NCBI RefSeq assembly: GCF_023935105.1
Contig: NZ_CP096040.1
Location: 2,976,001 to 3,040,000 of the forward strand
Direction: 5' to 3'
Source of the DNA: Caulobacter segnis
GTDB taxonomy: Bacteria; Pseudomonadota; Alphaproteobacteria; Caulobacterales; Caulobacteraceae
Length of the DNA stretch: 64,000 bases
The translations under genes and the position numbers were made by a program. The notes beneath the pieces were generated by a model, which saw nothing but the letters and a program-made list of their open reading frames with translations, was not told the origin of the DNA and made no database searches. Each line of letters begins with the position of its first letter. Positions within the stretch are counted from its first letter, which is position 1. Below, piece after piece: positions 30,161-40,956 of the stretch.

Positions 30161-30421
30161 TCAGGTGGCGGCCGGAAGATCCGGCAGGGTCACCAAGTGG
30201 AAGTGGACGATGGCGAAGAACAGCACGAATACGACGGCCGAAACCCACGTCGTGGTGATGAACTTGCGCTTGAGGTTCGGATTGACCGGCGCGCCCGGGT
30301 CCACGCCGGGCGGCGGGGTGACGCCGGACTCGTGAAAGCTGCGCGACCCCAGCGGCAGAACGGCGAACAGCACCGTCCACCAGATCGTCAGATAGATCGC
30401 GAACCAGGTGATCGGGCTCAT
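30161..30421 (-). CDS. DUF1467 family membrane protein
   Basis: An 86-residue protein from ATG 30421, MSPITWFAIYLTIWWTVLFA, with two hydrophobic segments (about residues 5-25 and 60-82) flanking a Pro/Gly-rich loop (GVTPPPGVDPGAPVNP). This is the standard look of the small alphaproteobacterial DUF1467 family. No function is known. It overlaps the mce stop by one base, so the two genes are translationally coupled; this pairing is common in related bacteria and hints at a linked role. Confidence 0.8.
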   Translation of the reverse strand: MSPITWFAIYLTIWWTVLFAVLPLGSRSFHESGVTPPPGVDPGAPVNPNLKRKFITTTWVSAVVFVLFFAIVHFHLVTLPDLPAAT

Positions 30422-30855
30422 CAGTGATGCGCGTCCGCTTCTTGAGTGTTTCGGGGCGTTTCCATGAGCTCGACCAGCAGGCCGCCCATGTCCTTGGGGT
30501 GTACGAAGATGATCAGGGTGCCGTGAGCGCCGATGCGGGGCTCGCCCAGCACGGTCGCGCCCTTGGCCACCAGGTCGTCGCGGGCCGTGTAGATGTTCTC
30601 GACCTCGAAGCAGATGTGGTGCTGGCCGCCCTTGGGGTTCTTGGCCAGGAAGCCGTGGATCGGCGAGCTTTCGCCATAGGGCTCGATCAGCTCGATCTGG
30701 CTGTTGGGCAGGTTGACGAAGCAGACCCAGACGCCCTGCTCCGGCATCGCCCATTTCTCGGTCACCGAGGTGGCCCCGAGCAGGTCGCGATACATCTTCA
30801 CCGAGTCGTCGATCGACGGCGTGGCGACACCGACGTGATTGAGCTTGCCGATCAT
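30421..30855 (-). CDS. mce: Methylmalonyl-CoA epimerase
   Basis: The 144-residue glyoxalase-fold protein interconverts (R)- and (S)-methylmalonyl-CoA in propionate metabolism. It shows MIGKLNHVGVATPSIDDSV with the first metal His, a middle SQIELIEPYGESSPI with a Glu ligand, GGQHHICFEVENI with another His, and the closing KDMGGLLVELMETP with Glu. Start ATG 30855 was chosen because the family begins here; the frame stays open upstream. It follows rnj after a 108-base gap. Confidence 0.9.
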   Translation of the reverse strand: MIGKLNHVGVATPSIDDSVKMYRDLLGATSVTEKWAMPEQGVWVCFVNLPNSQIELIEPYGESSPIHGFLAKNPKGGQHHICFEVENIYTARDDLVAKGATVLGEPRIGAHGTLIIFVHPKDMGGLLVELMETPRNTQEADAHH

Positions 30856-30963
30856 CCTAGAAAACTCCCGCTGTGCTTTTCTGGTTATCGGCCATCGGCC
30901 TAACACCCGCACGCTGCGGAAAGGAAGGGCGACCGTGGCGTTTTCACGGCCGCCCCTTCACGA

Positions 30964-32643
30964 TCAGATTCGCAGCACCGTGGTCTCGACGACCGGCTTG
31001 CGTTCCCAGATTCGGAACGCGGCCTTCTTCACGGCGCGGGAGATGGCGTTCTCGATGCTGTCGTCGATCTCGCGCGCGTCGCCATCCAGCTTCTTGTAGG
31101 CGGTCTCGGCTTCCTCGGCGAGATCGTCCAGGGCGTCGTCGAGGCTGTATTCCTCGTCGCCGGTCAGGCCGATGCCGCGTACCTGCGGGCCGGAAACGAT
31201 CTTGTTGCGGCCATCCAGCACGATCGACACCGCGAGGATGCCGTTGAACGCCGCGTGGCGTCGCTCGCGCAGGGCCTCGCCGTTCTCGGGCGTGACGACC
31301 CCGCCGTCGACATACAGGCGACCGGCCGGCACTTCGTCGATGATCTCCGGCTTACCCGGCGCCAGGCGCACCATGTCGCCATTACGCGGCGAGATGGCGT
31401 CCGGAACTTGCAGATCCTTGGCGAAGGCGGCGTGCTCGATCAGGTGGCGACGCTCGCCATGGGTCGGCACGGCGATCTGGGGTCGCACCCAACCGTACAT
31501 CTGGCGCAACTCGTCCCGGCACGGGTGACCCGAGACGTGGATGCCGGGCGTGTCACGCTCGGTGTGCAGGCGCACGCCCCGATCGGCCAACTTGTTCTGC
31601 AGGTTGCGGATCGGGATCTCGTTGCCCGGGATCACACGCGAACTGAAAACCACATGATCCCCGGACCCCAACTTGACATGCGGATGACTGCCGTCGGCGA
31701 TCCGCGACAGGGCCGCGCGGGCCTCGCCCTGACTGCCGGTGCACAGGAACAGGATCTCGTTCTCGGGCAGGTGCTTGGCCTGGTCGTCATTGATGAAGGG
31801 CTCGATGCCCTGCAACAGCCCGACCGAGCGGGCGGCGGCGGCCATGCGATGCATTGAGCGGCCGGCCAGGCAGACCTTGCGGCCGCAAGCCTGGGCGGCG
31901 CGGATCACGGTATCCATGCGCGCCACGTTCGAAGCGAAGCAGGCCACGGCGATCTTACCGCTGAGGCTCTTGATAAGATTCCCCAGGGCCTCCCGAACAT
32001 CGGCCTCGGAACCGGCCTGGCCTTCCACGAAGACGTTGGTGCTGTCGCAGACCATGGCCAGCACGCCCTCGTCGCCAAGGCGGCGGATGGCGGCCTCGTC
32101 GGTCGGAGCGCCCAACTGGGGCTCGGGGTCGATCTTCCAGTCGCCGGTGTGCAGGATCGTGCCCAGCGGCGTCTTGATCGCCAGGCCGTTCGGCTCGGGG
32201 ATCGAGTGGGTCAGGGTGATCAGCTCCAGCTCGAACGGGCCGAGCTTGAAGTTGCCGCCCAGCGGAACCTCGGTGATCTCGACCTCGTCCAGCAGGTCGG
32301 CGTCGCGCAGCTTCTCGCGCAGCAAGAAGGCGGTGAACGGCGTGGCGTACACCGGGGCCTTCAGGCGCGGCCAAAGCCAGTGCACCGCGCCCAGATGGTC
32401 TTCATGCGCGTGGGTCAGGACGATGCCGACGATGTCCTTGGCGTAGGGCTCGATATACGACGGGTCGGGCAGGATGATCTCGACACCGGGCGTCGTCTGA
32501 TCGCCGAAGGTCACGCCGAGATCGACCACGATCCACTTGCGATCGTGGGCCGGGCCGAAGCCGTACAGGTTGAAGTTCATGCCGATCTCGTTCGACCCGC
32601 CCAGGGGCAGGAAGACGAGCTCGTCGTTCTTGGATTTTTTCAT
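30964..32643 (-). CDS. rnj: Ribonuclease J
   Basis: RNase J is a metallo-beta-lactamase/beta-CASP nuclease with 5'-3' exo- and endonuclease activity in RNA turnover. The 559-residue protein begins with ELVFLPLGGSNEIGMNFNLY. It contains the zinc motif GIVLTHAHEDHLGAVHWLW, the IVVDLGVTFGD motif, the beta-CASP part (VFSSRVIPGNEIPIRNL, HVSGHPCRDELRQMYGWVRP) and a C-terminal domain. It is coupled to coaX by a one-base TGATG overlap. The final position in the nuo-birA-coaX-rnj run is common in alphaproteobacteria. Confidence 0.94.
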   Translation of the reverse strand: MKKSKNDELVFLPLGGSNEIGMNFNLYGFGPAHDRKWIVVDLGVTFGDQTTPGVEIILPDPSYIEPYAKDIVGIVLTHAHEDHLGAVHWLWPRLKAPVYATPFTAFLLREKLRDADLLDEVEITEVPLGGNFKLGPFELELITLTHSIPEPNGLAIKTPLGTILHTGDWKIDPEPQLGAPTDEAAIRRLGDEGVLAMVCDSTNVFVEGQAGSEADVREALGNLIKSLSGKIAVACFASNVARMDTVIRAAQACGRKVCLAGRSMHRMAAAARSVGLLQGIEPFINDDQAKHLPENEILFLCTGSQGEARAALSRIADGSHPHVKLGSGDHVVFSSRVIPGNEIPIRNLQNKLADRGVRLHTERDTPGIHVSGHPCRDELRQMYGWVRPQIAVPTHGERRHLIEHAAFAKDLQVPDAISPRNGDMVRLAPGKPEIIDEVPAGRLYVDGGVVTPENGEALRERRHAAFNGILAVSIVLDGRNKIVSGPQVRGIGLTGDEEYSLDDALDDLAEEAETAYKKLDGDAREIDDSIENAISRAVKKAAFRIWERKPVVETTVLRI

Positions 32644-33425
32644 CAGGTCTCGGAAATGGTGTTTCTTCGGTAGATTTCGAGGAGACCCCGGATCGTAAGA
32701 TCGGAGTCGAAGTGATCGATGCTGTCGGTGGCGCCCTCGAACAGGGAGGCGACGCCGCCGGTGGCGATGACGGTCATGGGCTCGCCGCGCTCGGCCTTGA
32801 TGCGCGTCACGAGGCCCTCGATGAGGGAGATATACCCCCAGAAGACACCCGATTGCATGGCTGACACCGTGTCGGTGCCCACGATCCTGTTACCGGCCGG
32901 CCTCTGGATGGCGATCCGGGGCAGCTTGGCGGCCGCTTCATGCAGAGCCTGCATCGAGAGATTGATGCCTGGCGCGATGATGCCGCCCTCGAAGGCGCCG
33001 TCGGCCGCCACGATGTCGAAGGTCGTGGCCGTGCCGCTGTCGATCACGACCAGCGGTCCCGGATAGACCATGGCCGCCCCGATGGCGTTGACCAGACGGT
33101 CGGCGCCCGCCTCGGAGGGCTTTTCGATGCGGACGTCGATTCCCAGCCTGGCGTTCTCGCCGATCACCAGCGGCTCGACGTTGAAATAGCGCCGGGAAAG
33201 ATTGCGCAGATTGAAGATCGACTGCGGCACGACGCTGGAGATGATCACCGCGTCGATGGCTCGAAAGCCCAGCCCTTGCATCGACAGGAGTTGCGAGAGC
33301 CAGACCACGTACTCGTCGGCGGTCCGAGTGCTCTCGGTCGCCGAGCGCCATTGGGCCACCCATGACGCGCCATCGTGTATGGCGAACATGGTGTTGGTGT
33401 TGCCCTGTTCAATGGCCAGCAGCAT
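32643..33425 (-). CDS. coaX: Type III pantothenate kinase
   Basis: CoaX phosphorylates pantothenate in the first step of CoA synthesis. The 260-residue protein shows [19 protein letters not shown] (phosphate-binding loop), [33 protein letters not shown] with the catalytic Asp, and [20 protein letters not shown]. The start is ATG 33425, sharing a base with the birA stop (TGATG); a TTG one codon upstream is less likely. Genes for cofactor-using enzymes (biotin, CoA) follow the complex I genes. Confidence 0.94.
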   Translation of the reverse strand: MLLAIEQGNTNTMFAIHDGASWVAQWRSATESTRTADEYVVWLSQLLSMQGLGFRAIDAVIISSVVPQSIFNLRNLSRRYFNVEPLVIGENARLGIDVRIEKPSEAGADRLVNAIGAAMVYPGPLVVIDSGTATTFDIVAADGAFEGGIIAPGINLSMQALHEAAAKLPRIAIQRPAGNRIVGTDTVSAMQSGVFWGYISLIEGLVTRIKAERGEPMTVIATGGVASLFEGATDSIDHFDSDLTIRGLLEIYRRNTISET

Positions 33426-34180
33426 CAAGCGCCTCCAAAGAAAACGTCGCCGGCGGTGATCCGGCGGAGTTGACCGTCGTCCAGACGGAGCCTCAAAGCC
33501 CCGTCACCATCCAGTCCCTCAGCGATCCCCTCGACCGTCTCGACGCCCAGACGGGCGACGCAGGGCTCACCCAGGCCGTGGGCGCGGGCCGTCCAGGCGT
33601 CGGCGATGGCGGGAAAGCCCAGGGCGTTCCAGGTTCGGAACCAGCGCTCGAAGGCGCCGGCCAGGACCTCGATGGCTTCGGTCGGAGGCGGCGGCGGGAT
33701 TTCGCGATAGGTGGCGATCGAGGTGGCCGGTCGCTCGGCGTCGATCGGCCGGCGCGCCAGGTTCACGCCGACGCCCACGGCGATCCAGAGCCCGCCCATG
33801 GGCGAGGCGCCGGACTCGATCAGGATGCCGCTGACCTTCAAGCCGCCCAACAGGGGGTCGTTGGGCCATTTCAAGCTGACGAGGGAAGCCGGCACGTACT
33901 GGGCCAGCATGTCGGCCACGGCCAGGGCGGCGACGAACGAGACCTGCGCGGCCTCGGCCGGCGCCTTGTCGGTGCGGAAGAGCAAGGTGGCGGCGAGGTT
34001 GCCCTCGCCGGTCTCCCAGGCGCGCCCTCGACGGCCGCGCCCGGCGGTCTGGCGGAGACCGACCAGCCACACGGGGCCGGCCTCGCCCGCCTCGGCCCGA
34101 CGACGGGCCTCGGCGTTGGTGGAGTCGATCTCGCCCAGAACGACGATGGGTGGGACGACGACGGGCAGGACGCCCGTCAC
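33425..34180 (-). CDS. birA: Biotin--[acetyl-CoA-carboxylase] ligase
   Basis: Attaches biotin to the carboxylase carrier protein. The 251-residue form shows [20 protein letters not shown], the biotinyl-AMP loop [20 protein letters not shown], and [20 protein letters not shown], followed by the C-terminal SH3-like part. There is no N-terminal helix-turn-helix, so it should be a ligase only and not the bio repressor. The start is uncertain: GTG 34180 lies one base past the nuoN stop and was chosen over a TTG at 34195. Confidence 0.92.
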   Translation of the reverse strand: MTGVLPVVVPPIVVLGEIDSTNAEARRRAEAGEAGPVWLVGLRQTAGRGRRGRAWETGEGNLAATLLFRTDKAPAEAAQVSFVAALAVADMLAQYVPASLVSLKWPNDPLLGGLKVSGILIESGASPMGGLWIAVGVGVNLARRPIDAERPATSIATYREIPPPPPTEAIEVLAGAFERWFRTWNALGFPAIADAWTARAHGLGEPCVARLGVETVEGIAEGLDGDGALRLRLDDGQLRRITAGDVFFGGA

Positions 34181-34181
34181 G

Positions 34182-35627
34182 TCACGCGTGACCAAAGGCG
34201 GCCGCGGCCGCCTTGGCGGCGGGATCCAGCCAGACCAGAGCCACGAGGACGATCGGGAACGAGAAGAACGCGGCCGCGTAGCCGACAGCGCGCGCCGAAG
34301 GCGACGGGGCGTCGACCGAACCGGCCGGTGCGTCGAACCACATCGATTTGATCAGGCGCAGATAATAGAACGCCGCGACGACCGAGCCGACCAGGCCCAG
34401 AACGGCCGCCCACTGCAGCATCACGTCGCCTGTGCCCAGGGCCGCCTTGAAGACATAGTACTTCGACCAGAAGCCCGAGAACGGCGGCAGGCCCAGGGCC
34501 GACAGCGAGAACGCGGTCATGGCGATGGCGATGCCCGGACGCTCCTTGATCAGGCCGGCCATGTCCTCGATGGTTTCCATCGGCTTGCCGCCGCGGTTCA
34601 GCGCCTGCAGGCAGGCGAAGAAGCCGGTGACGTCGACCATGTAGAGGGTCATGAAGACCAGCATCGACTGCAGGCCGACCTCGCCGCCGGCCGCCACGCC
34701 CAGCAGGGCGTAGCCGACATTGGCGATCGAGGAATAGGCCCACAGGCGCTTCAGGTTCGTCTGGGCCAGGCCAGCGAAGGCGCCGACGAACACGGACAGC
34801 AGGGCCGCGATCACCAGGATCTGGCGCCATTGCTCGACCGAGCCCGGGAAGGCGTCGCCCAGCACGCGGGCGAACATCATCATGGCCGCCAGCTTCGGCG
34901 CGGCGGCGAAGAAGCCGACGACCGGGGTCGGGGCGCCTTCGTAGACATCCGGCGTCCACATGTGGAACGGCGCGGCCGAGACCTTGAAGGCCAGGCCGCA
35001 GATCAGGAAGACCAGGCCGAACAACAGGCCCACGCCGTGCGAACCGCCGTGGGCGGCGGCCAGGGCGATCTGGCCGAAGTGGGTCGAACCCGTGAAGCCG
35101 TAGATCAGCGACGAACCGTACAGCAGCAGGCCCGACGACAGGGCGCCCAGCACGAAGTACTTCAGGCCTGCTTCCGAAGACTTGGCGTCGTCGCGGCGCA
35201 TGGCGGCCAGGACGTACAGGGCCAGCGATTGCAGCTCGACGCCGACATAGAGGCTGATCAGGTCGCCGGCCGAGGCGGTGACGCCCATGCCCAAGGCGGC
35301 CAGGATGACCAGGACGGCGTATTCGAACTTCTGGTCGCCGCGCTGGGCCAGCCAGCGGTCGCCGAGCACGACGGCCACGGCGCTGGAGAGATAGATGGCC
35401 ACCTTGGCGTAGGTCGCCGCGGCGTCGGCCGCGTAGACCCCGTTGAAGGCGTGGCCGTGCGGACCGAGGACCGCCGTGGCGGCGGCCGCGATCAGCGACG
35501 CGACGGCCGCCAGGGTGAAGATGGCCCCGACCTTGCCTCGAAAGGCGCCGGCGACCAGCAGGACGAGCGCCGCGATCGCGAGAACGACCTCAGGCAGGAC
35601 GAGCGAGAAGTTGGCGGAAAAGGTCAT
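34182..35627 (-). CDS. nuoN: NADH-quinone oxidoreductase subunit N
   Basis: One of the three antiporter-like proton-pumping subunits of complex I, about 481 residues with some 14 membrane helices. Family features include LSLYVGVELQSLALYVLAAM, a conserved Lys/Glu helix near SSEAGLKYFVLGALSSGLLLYG, and AFKVSAAPFHMWTPDVYEGAPTP. The start is ATG 35627 with GGAG upstream. It is the last nuo gene and touches birA, showing a continuous transcript. Confidence 0.94.
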   Translation of the reverse strand: MTFSANFSLVLPEVVLAIAALVLLVAGAFRGKVGAIFTLAAVASLIAAAATAVLGPHGHAFNGVYAADAAATYAKVAIYLSSAVAVVLGDRWLAQRGDQKFEYAVLVILAALGMGVTASAGDLISLYVGVELQSLALYVLAAMRRDDAKSSEAGLKYFVLGALSSGLLLYGSSLIYGFTGSTHFGQIALAAAHGGSHGVGLLFGLVFLICGLAFKVSAAPFHMWTPDVYEGAPTPVVGFFAAAPKLAAMMMFARVLGDAFPGSVEQWRQILVIAALLSVFVGAFAGLAQTNLKRLWAYSSIANVGYALLGVAAGGEVGLQSMLVFMTLYMVDVTGFFACLQALNRGGKPMETIEDMAGLIKERPGIAIAMTAFSLSALGLPPFSGFWSKYYVFKAALGTGDVMLQWAAVLGLVGSVVAAFYYLRLIKSMWFDAPAGSVDAPSPSARAVGYAAAFFSFPIVLVALVWLDPAAKAAAAAFGHA

Positions 35628-35634
35628 AGGCTCC

Positions 35635-37119
35635 TCACCCACCCAGGGCGGCGCGCCAGGCGCCGACCAGCGCGTCGACGGACGTCGCGGTCAGGTTGAA
35701 CACGAGATTGGGATAGATGCCGAGCACCAGGGTCATGACGATCAGCGGCGTGAACAGCAGGATCTCGCGAGCGTCCAGATCCGTGATGGTCTTCAGCTCG
35801 GGATTGGTGATCTCGCCGAACATCACCCGACGGTACAGGGTCAGGGCGTACATGGCCGACAGGATCACGCCGGTGGCCGCCACGATCGCCGTCCAGGTCG
35901 AGGCCTTGTAGACGCCGGTCATGGTCAGGATTTCACCGACGAAGCCCGAGGTGCCCGGCAGGCCGACATTGCCCATCGTGAACAGCAGGAACACGAAGGC
36001 GTAGTGCGGCATGCGGTTGGTCAGGCCGCCGTAGAAGGCGATCTCGCGGGTGTGCATGCGGTCGTAGACGACGCCGACGCAGAGGAAGAGCGCGCCGGAG
36101 ATCACCCCGTGGCTCAGCATCTGGAACAGAGCGCCCTGCTCGCCCGCCGCGTTGCCCGAGAAGATGCCCATGGTCACGAAGCCCATGTGGGCGACCGACG
36201 AATAGGCGATCAGCTTCTTGATGTCGGTCTGACGGAAGGCGACCAGCGAGGTGTAGACGATGGCGATGGCCGACATCGCGAACACCAGCGGCTGGAACAT
36301 CTCCGAGGCGTTCGGGAACATCGGCAGGCTGAAGCGCATGAAGCCGTAGCCGCCCATCTTCAGCAGGATGCCCGCCAGGATGACCGAACCGGCCGTCGGG
36401 GCTTCCACGTGGGCGTCGGGCAGCCACGTGTGGACCGGCCACATCGGCATCTTCACCGCGAACGAGGCGAAGAAGGCCAGCCACAGCCAGGTCTGGAGCC
36501 ACGGCGCGAACTTGAACGTCATCAGCACCGGGATCGACGAGGTGCCGGCGATGCTGATCATGGCCAGGATAGCCGCCAGCATCAGCACCGAGCCGAGCAG
36601 CGTGTAGAGGAAGAACTTGTAGGCCGCGTACACCCGGCGCTTGCCGCCCCAGATGCCGATGATCAGGAACATCGGGACCAGGCCGAACTCGAAGAACAGG
36701 TAGAACAGCACCAGGTCCAGCGCCGCGAACACGCCGATCACCAGGGTCTCCAGGACCAGGAAGGCGATCAGATATTCGACGACCCGCTTCTCGATCGACT
36801 TCCAGCTGGCCACGATGCAGATCGGCAGCAGGAAGGCGGTGAGCAGGACGAACAGCACCGAGATGCCATCGACGCCCATGCGGTAGTGCAGGCCCGCGAA
36901 CCAGGCGAAGTCTTCCACGAACTGGAAGCCCGGGTTCTTAGGATCAAACTGGACGGTCAAGACGATCGACAGGCCGAACGTGACCAGCGTGGTCACGAGC
37001 GCGATCCACTTGGACAGGGTGTCGGTCTTTTCGCTCGCGCCACTGAAAGCGCGCGCGGCGAGGATCACCGCGACGCCGACGATCGGCGCGAAGGTCGTAA
37101 GGCTGAGAAGGCCGCTCAT
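35635..37119 (-). CDS. nuoM: NADH-quinone oxidoreductase subunit M
   Basis: An antiporter-like subunit of complex I, 494 residues and about 14 helices. It shows the conserved Glu helix near [21 protein letters not shown] and the [20 protein letters not shown] motif with Lys/Asp pairs. The start is ATG 37119 ([12 protein letters not shown]) with GGAG upstream; the longer in-frame start adds six residues. It lies between nuoL and nuoN, 7 bases ahead of the nuoN start. Confidence 0.95.
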   Translation of the reverse strand: MSGLLSLTTFAPIVGVAVILAARAFSGASEKTDTLSKWIALVTTLVTFGLSIVLTVQFDPKNPGFQFVEDFAWFAGLHYRMGVDGISVLFVLLTAFLLPICIVASWKSIEKRVVEYLIAFLVLETLVIGVFAALDLVLFYLFFEFGLVPMFLIIGIWGGKRRVYAAYKFFLYTLLGSVLMLAAILAMISIAGTSSIPVLMTFKFAPWLQTWLWLAFFASFAVKMPMWPVHTWLPDAHVEAPTAGSVILAGILLKMGGYGFMRFSLPMFPNASEMFQPLVFAMSAIAIVYTSLVAFRQTDIKKLIAYSSVAHMGFVTMGIFSGNAAGEQGALFQMLSHGVISGALFLCVGVVYDRMHTREIAFYGGLTNRMPHYAFVFLLFTMGNVGLPGTSGFVGEILTMTGVYKASTWTAIVAATGVILSAMYALTLYRRVMFGEITNPELKTITDLDAREILLFTPLIVMTLVLGIYPNLVFNLTATSVDALVGAWRAALGG

Positions 37120-37133
37120 TAGCTCCGTCCCCC

Positions 37134-39218
37134 TCAACGGAAGGCGTACAGGGCGAAGGTCAGCAGACCGGCGACGCCGAGCAGCATGACAAACGCGTAG
37201 TGGTAGAGATAGCCGGTCTGCAGCTTGCCGGTGCGCTTGCCGACCTCATACGAGACCGCGCTGACGCCATCGGGACCCAGGCCGTCGATGATCTTCTGGT
37301 CGCCACCCTTCCAGAACAGGTCGCCGAGGAACTTGGCGAAGCGCACGAACGTGGCATCGTAGAGTTCGTCGAAGAACCACTTGTTGTAGAAGAAGACGTA
37401 CAGCGGGCCCTTACGCTCGGCCAGCTTCAGGCCCAGGCGCTCGTTGCCCTTGATCAGGTAGACATAGACCGCGATCAGCAAGCCCAGGAGCGAAGCGATC
37501 AGCGGGCTCCACTTCACCCACTCGGCCACTTCGTGCGCTTGGTGCAGCACGTGGTTGGTCGGAGCCGTGAAGATCGCGCCGCGCCAGAACTCTTCCTGGT
37601 GATGGCCGACGAAGTAGTCGGTGAACACGAAGCCGGCGGCTACCGCGCCGATCGACAGGGCGACCAGCGGGAACAGCATCACCCACGGGCTCTCGTGCGG
37701 CTTGTGGTCGTGACCGTGGCCGTGATCGTCGTGGGCGTCGTGATGATCGTCCGGCAGCGGCTCTTCGTGCGTCTCGTGCGCGGCGCCGTGGGCGTCGTGG
37801 GCATGAACGTCGTGGGCGTGGTGATCGTCATGACCCCAGCGCGCCTTGCCGTTGAAGGTGAAGAAGGCCAGGCGCCACGAGTAGAACGAGGTCAGGCCCG
37901 CCACCAGCACGCCGATCACCCAGGCGAACATGGCGATCGAATTGTGGCCGCCGGCGGCGAAGGCCGCCTCGATGATGGTGTCCTTCGAGTAGAAGCCGGC
38001 GAAGCCCAGGTGCAGCGGCGGGAAGCCGAGGCCCGTAATGGCGATCGTGCCGATCGTCATGGCCAGGAAGGTCACCGGCAGCAGCTTGGCCAGAGCGCCG
38101 TACTTCCGCATGTCCTGCTCGTGGTGCATGCCGTGGATCACCGAACCGGCGCCCAGGAACAGCAGGGCCTTGAAGAAGGCGTGCGTGAACAGGTGGAACA
38201 TGGCCGCCTGATAGGCGCCGACGCCGGCCGCGAAGAACATGTAGCCCAGCTGCGAACAGGTCGAGTAGGCGATCACGCGCTTGATGTCGTTCTGGGTCAG
38301 GCCGACCGTGGCGGCGAAGAGAGCCGTCACCGCGCCTATCACCGTGACGATGTTCTTGGCCACCGGGGCGTATTCGAACATCGGCGACAGCAGGCACAGC
38401 ATGTAGACGCCGGCGGTCACCATGGTGGCCGCGTGGATCAGGGCCGAGACCGGGGTCGGGCCTTCCATGGCGTCCGGAAGCCAGGTGTGCAGGAAGAACT
38501 GCGCCGACTTGCCCATCGCGCCGATGAACAGCAGGAAGCAGGCGATATCCATCAGCGGCCAGGCGTGACCGGCGAACTCCCAGGTCTTGCCGGCGTGGCT
38601 GGCGATCATCGGGAACAGCTCGGCGAACTGGATCGTGCCGAACGCCCAGAAGGTGGTCATGATGCCCAGGGCGAAGCCGAAGTCGCCGACGCGGTTGACG
38701 ACGAAGGCCTTGATGGCCGCGGCGCTGGCCGAAGGCTTCTTGTACCAGAAGCCGATCAGCAGGTACGAGGCCAGGCCCACGCCTTCCCAGCCGAAGAACA
38801 GCTGCATGAAGTCGGCGGCCGTGACCAGCGACAGCATGGCGAAGGTGAACAGCGACAGATACGCGAAGAAGCGCGGCTTGCTGTCGTCCTCGGCCATGTA
38901 GCCCCAGGAATAGATGTGCACGAGGGCCGAGACCGTCGTGACCACGATCAGCATGGTCGCCGACAGGGCGTCGATGCGGATCGACCAGTTGGCCTGGAAA
39001 TCGCCGATGCTGATGAACGGCAGCAGATGGACGGTGAAGGCCTCCATGTGCCCCCAGGTCCACTGGCTGAACGTGTACCAGCTGAGGCCGCAGGCCAGGA
39101 TCAGCGCGCCGGTGGTGACCGACTGGGACGCCACGTTGCCGATGCGGCGGCCGAACAGGCCGGCGATGGCCGCGGCGATGATCGGCGCGAAAACGAGAAT
39201 GGTGACAAGCGTCTGCAT
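37134..39218 (-). CDS. nuoL: NADH-quinone oxidoreductase subunit L (with His-rich loop)
   Basis: The distal antiporter-like subunit of complex I, 694 residues with about 16 helices plus the long lateral helix at the C-terminus. Family motifs include [39 protein letters not shown] with a Glu, and [20 protein letters not shown]. Between about residues 460 and 512 there is an extreme His/Asp stretch (for example [16 protein letters not shown] and [13 protein letters not shown]), located between two late membrane segments. Most NuoL proteins lack so many His here. The remaining sequence is normal. Confidence 0.95.
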   Translation of the reverse strand: MQTLVTILVFAPIIAAAIAGLFGRRIGNVASQSVTTGALILACGLSWYTFSQWTWGHMEAFTVHLLPFISIGDFQANWSIRIDALSATMLIVVTTVSALVHIYSWGYMAEDDSKPRFFAYLSLFTFAMLSLVTAADFMQLFFGWEGVGLASYLLIGFWYKKPSASAAAIKAFVVNRVGDFGFALGIMTTFWAFGTIQFAELFPMIASHAGKTWEFAGHAWPLMDIACFLLFIGAMGKSAQFFLHTWLPDAMEGPTPVSALIHAATMVTAGVYMLCLLSPMFEYAPVAKNIVTVIGAVTALFAATVGLTQNDIKRVIAYSTCSQLGYMFFAAGVGAYQAAMFHLFTHAFFKALLFLGAGSVIHGMHHEQDMRKYGALAKLLPVTFLAMTIGTIAITGLGFPPLHLGFAGFYSKDTIIEAAFAAGGHNSIAMFAWVIGVLVAGLTSFYSWRLAFFTFNGKARWGHDDHHAHDVHAHDAHGAAHETHEEPLPDDHHDAHDDHGHGHDHKPHESPWVMLFPLVALSIGAVAAGFVFTDYFVGHHQEEFWRGAIFTAPTNHVLHQAHEVAEWVKWSPLIASLLGLLIAVYVYLIKGNERLGLKLAERKGPLYVFFYNKWFFDELYDATFVRFAKFLGDLFWKGGDQKIIDGLGPDGVSAVSYEVGKRTGKLQTGYLYHYAFVMLLGVAGLLTFALYAFR

Positions 39219-39226
39219 GACGTCGC

Positions 39227-39532
39227 TTAGCCCTTCATCATGCTGGCGTCGTCAACCGCGATATCACCACGGTTGCGGAAGAAGGTGACGAGGATCGCCA
39301 GACCCACGGCCGCCTCGGCGGCGGCGACGGTCAGGACGAACATGGCGAAGATCTGCCCCGCCACGTCGTGCAGGTAGGCCGAGAACGCCACGAGGTTCAC
39401 GTTCACCGCCAAGAGGATCAGCTCGATCGACATCAGGATGACGATGATGTTCTTGCGGTTCACGAAGATGCCGAAGACGCCGATCGTGAACAGGATCGCG
39501 GCGACGACGAGATAGTGCGGCAGGCCGATCAT
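39227..39532 (-). CDS. nuoK: NADH-quinone oxidoreductase subunit K
   Basis: A 101-residue membrane subunit of complex I with three helices. It shows [21 protein letters not shown], the conserved [17 protein letters not shown] with the key membrane Glu, and [17 protein letters not shown] with the second Glu. The size is typical. The start overlaps the nuoJ stop by 4 bases. Confidence 0.96.
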   Translation of the reverse strand: MIGLPHYLVVAAILFTIGVFGIFVNRKNIIVILMSIELILLAVNVNLVAFSAYLHDVAGQIFAMFVLTVAAAEAAVGLAILVTFFRNRGDIAVDDASMMKG

Positions 39533-40146
39533 TCGGAGATCCCCTCACCCGGCTTGATCTGAACCAGCTCCATGCCGGTCTTGGGCGTGCGGGCCACCTG
39601 CTTGCCGATGTCCTGGCGCTTGACGCCCGGCTTGTGGCGCAGGGTCAGGACGATGGCGCCGATCATGGCGACCAGCAGCACCAGGCCCGCCAGTTGGAAG
39701 AAGAAGACGTAGTCGGTGTAGAGCACCCGACCCAGCGCCTCGGTGTTCGGCACGCCGCCCGGCGAGGCGTTCGGCAACGGGTTCTTGGCCGCCGCGCCGT
39801 TCGTGGCGACCGTGGCGGCGACGAACACCATTTCCAGCGTCAGGATGCCCCCGACCAGACCGCCGATCGGCAGGTACTGGGCGAAGCCCTGGCGGAGCTC
39901 GGCGAAGTCGACGTCCAGCATCATGACGACGAACAGGAACAGCACCGCGACCGCGCCGACGTAGACGACGATCAGCAGCATCGCCAGGAACTCCGCGCCC
40001 AGCAGGACGAAGAGGCCGGCGGCCGAGAAGAAGGCGGTGATCAGGAAGAGCACCGAGTGCACGGGGTTGCGCGCCGAAACGACGAGCAAGCCCGCCGCTA
40101 TGGTCGTGAACGCCAGCAGATAGAAAGCGATCGCCTGCAAGGCCAT
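39529..40146 (-). CDS. nuoJ: NADH-quinone oxidoreductase subunit J
   Basis: A 205-residue membrane subunit of complex I with five helices; it includes the [27 protein letters not shown] pi-bulge helix that takes part in quinone-linked proton movement. The C-terminus (RKDI-type, here [20 protein letters not shown]) extends after the last helix. A start at ATG 40146 follows a 83-base gap after nuoI, the largest within the nuo run. Confidence 0.95.
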   Translation of the reverse strand: MALQAIAFYLLAFTTIAAGLLVVSARNPVHSVLFLITAFFSAAGLFVLLGAEFLAMLLIVVYVGAVAVLFLFVVMMLDVDFAELRQGFAQYLPIGGLVGGILTLEMVFVAATVATNGAAAKNPLPNASPGGVPNTEALGRVLYTDYVFFFQLAGLVLLVAMIGAIVLTLRHKPGVKRQDIGKQVARTPKTGMELVQIKPGEGISE

Positions 40147-40229
40147 TGGCCCAGGTGCTCCCCTGAAAACTTAAGTCCAATGACGACGCGGCCGATCGGC
40201 GCGCCGCCTCCTAGGAATCGCCCCGTCCT

Positions 40230-40721
40230 TTAGCGGTAGGGCGCGTCCAACTCCAGATTCTTCGCGATCAGGCGCTCCCAGCGGTCGCCGTTATCGAGAA
40301 GACGTTCCTTGTCGTAGTAGAGCTCTTCACGGGTTTCGGTCGCGAACTCGATGTTCGGACCTTCGACGATGGCGTCGACCGGGCAGGCCTCCTGGCACAG
40401 GCCGCAGTAGATGCACTTGACCATGTCGATGTCGTAGCGGGTCGTGCGGCGGCTGCCGTCCTCGCGCGGTTCGGCCTCGATGGTGATGGCCTGGGCCGGG
40501 CAGATGGCTTCGCACAGCTTGCACGCGATGCAGCGCTCCTCGCCCGACGGATACCGACGCAGGGCGTGCTCGCCCCGGAAGCGCGGCGACTGCGGGCCGC
40601 GCTCATTCGGATAGATCACCGTCTTCTTCGGCGCGACCAGGTACTTCATGGCCAGGCCGAAGGCGCCGGCGAAGTCCAGAAGGGCCGCGCCCTTGGCCGC
40701 TTGAGTGATGCGCTGGAACAC
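40230..40721 (-). CDS. nuoI: NADH-quinone oxidoreductase subunit I
   Basis: The TYKY-type subunit carries the two 4Fe-4S clusters N6a and N6b that pass electrons toward quinone. Two Cys motifs are seen: [12 protein letters not shown] and [12 protein letters not shown]. The start is GTG 40721 ([17 protein letters not shown]): AGGAG lies 7 bases upstream, and the 163-residue length matches the family. The open frame continues upstream through the lipoprotein genes but this is a shadow. It follows two small lipoprotein genes that split it from nuoH. Confidence 0.95.
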   Translation of the reverse strand: MFQRITQAAKGAALLDFAGAFGLAMKYLVAPKKTVIYPNERGPQSPRFRGEHALRRYPSGEERCIACKLCEAICPAQAITIEAEPREDGSRRTTRYDIDMVKCIYCGLCQEACPVDAIVEGPNIEFATETREELYYDKERLLDNGDRWERLIAKNLELDAPYR

Positions 40722-40731
40722 CAGAGCTCTC

Positions 40732-40956
40732 CTAACACTTTTCCTTGGGGAAAGGACGGACGTCCCTGCCCTGCTCTTTCTGCTGCCGCCGCATCTGTTG
40801 CTCGAGGACGCACTTCTTGGTCTTCTCGTCCGCCTTCTGGCGGGCGTCGACCTGCTCCTCGAGCGTCCGCTGCGGCGGATGCTGAATACTGCGTCCCCAG
40901 GTCCCGCACCCGGCCAGCAGGCCGACCACGACGATCCCGAGGACAACCCGCCTCAT
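40732..40956 (-). CDS. Small putative lipoprotein (74 aa) in the nuo operon
   Basis: The protein begins [20 protein letters not shown], a signal peptide ending in a lipobox (LAGC, Cys18), and the mature part of about 57 residues is Gln/Lys/Glu-rich, likely helical ([34 protein letters not shown]) with two further Cys. ATG 40956 overlaps the stop of the lipoprotein gene before it as ATGA. No family is recognised. Its place between nuoH and nuoI suggests a complex I assembly or accessory role, but this is inference. Confidence 0.7.
   Translation of the reverse strand: MRRVVLGIVVVGLLAGCGTWGRSIQHPPQRTLEEQVDARQKADEKTKKCVLEQQMRRQQKEQGRDVRPFPKEKC

Noticed and set aside
30033..30161. 42-codon frame (MCECTSLGRD...) after DUF1467
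   Set aside because: No ribosome site of quality, no similarity, and it lies over the three hairpins; treated as non-coding structured sequence.
37200..39230. Open frame of 676 codons on the plus strand opposite nuoL
   Set aside because: Antisense shadow of nuoL: its sequence is a composition artefact without motifs.
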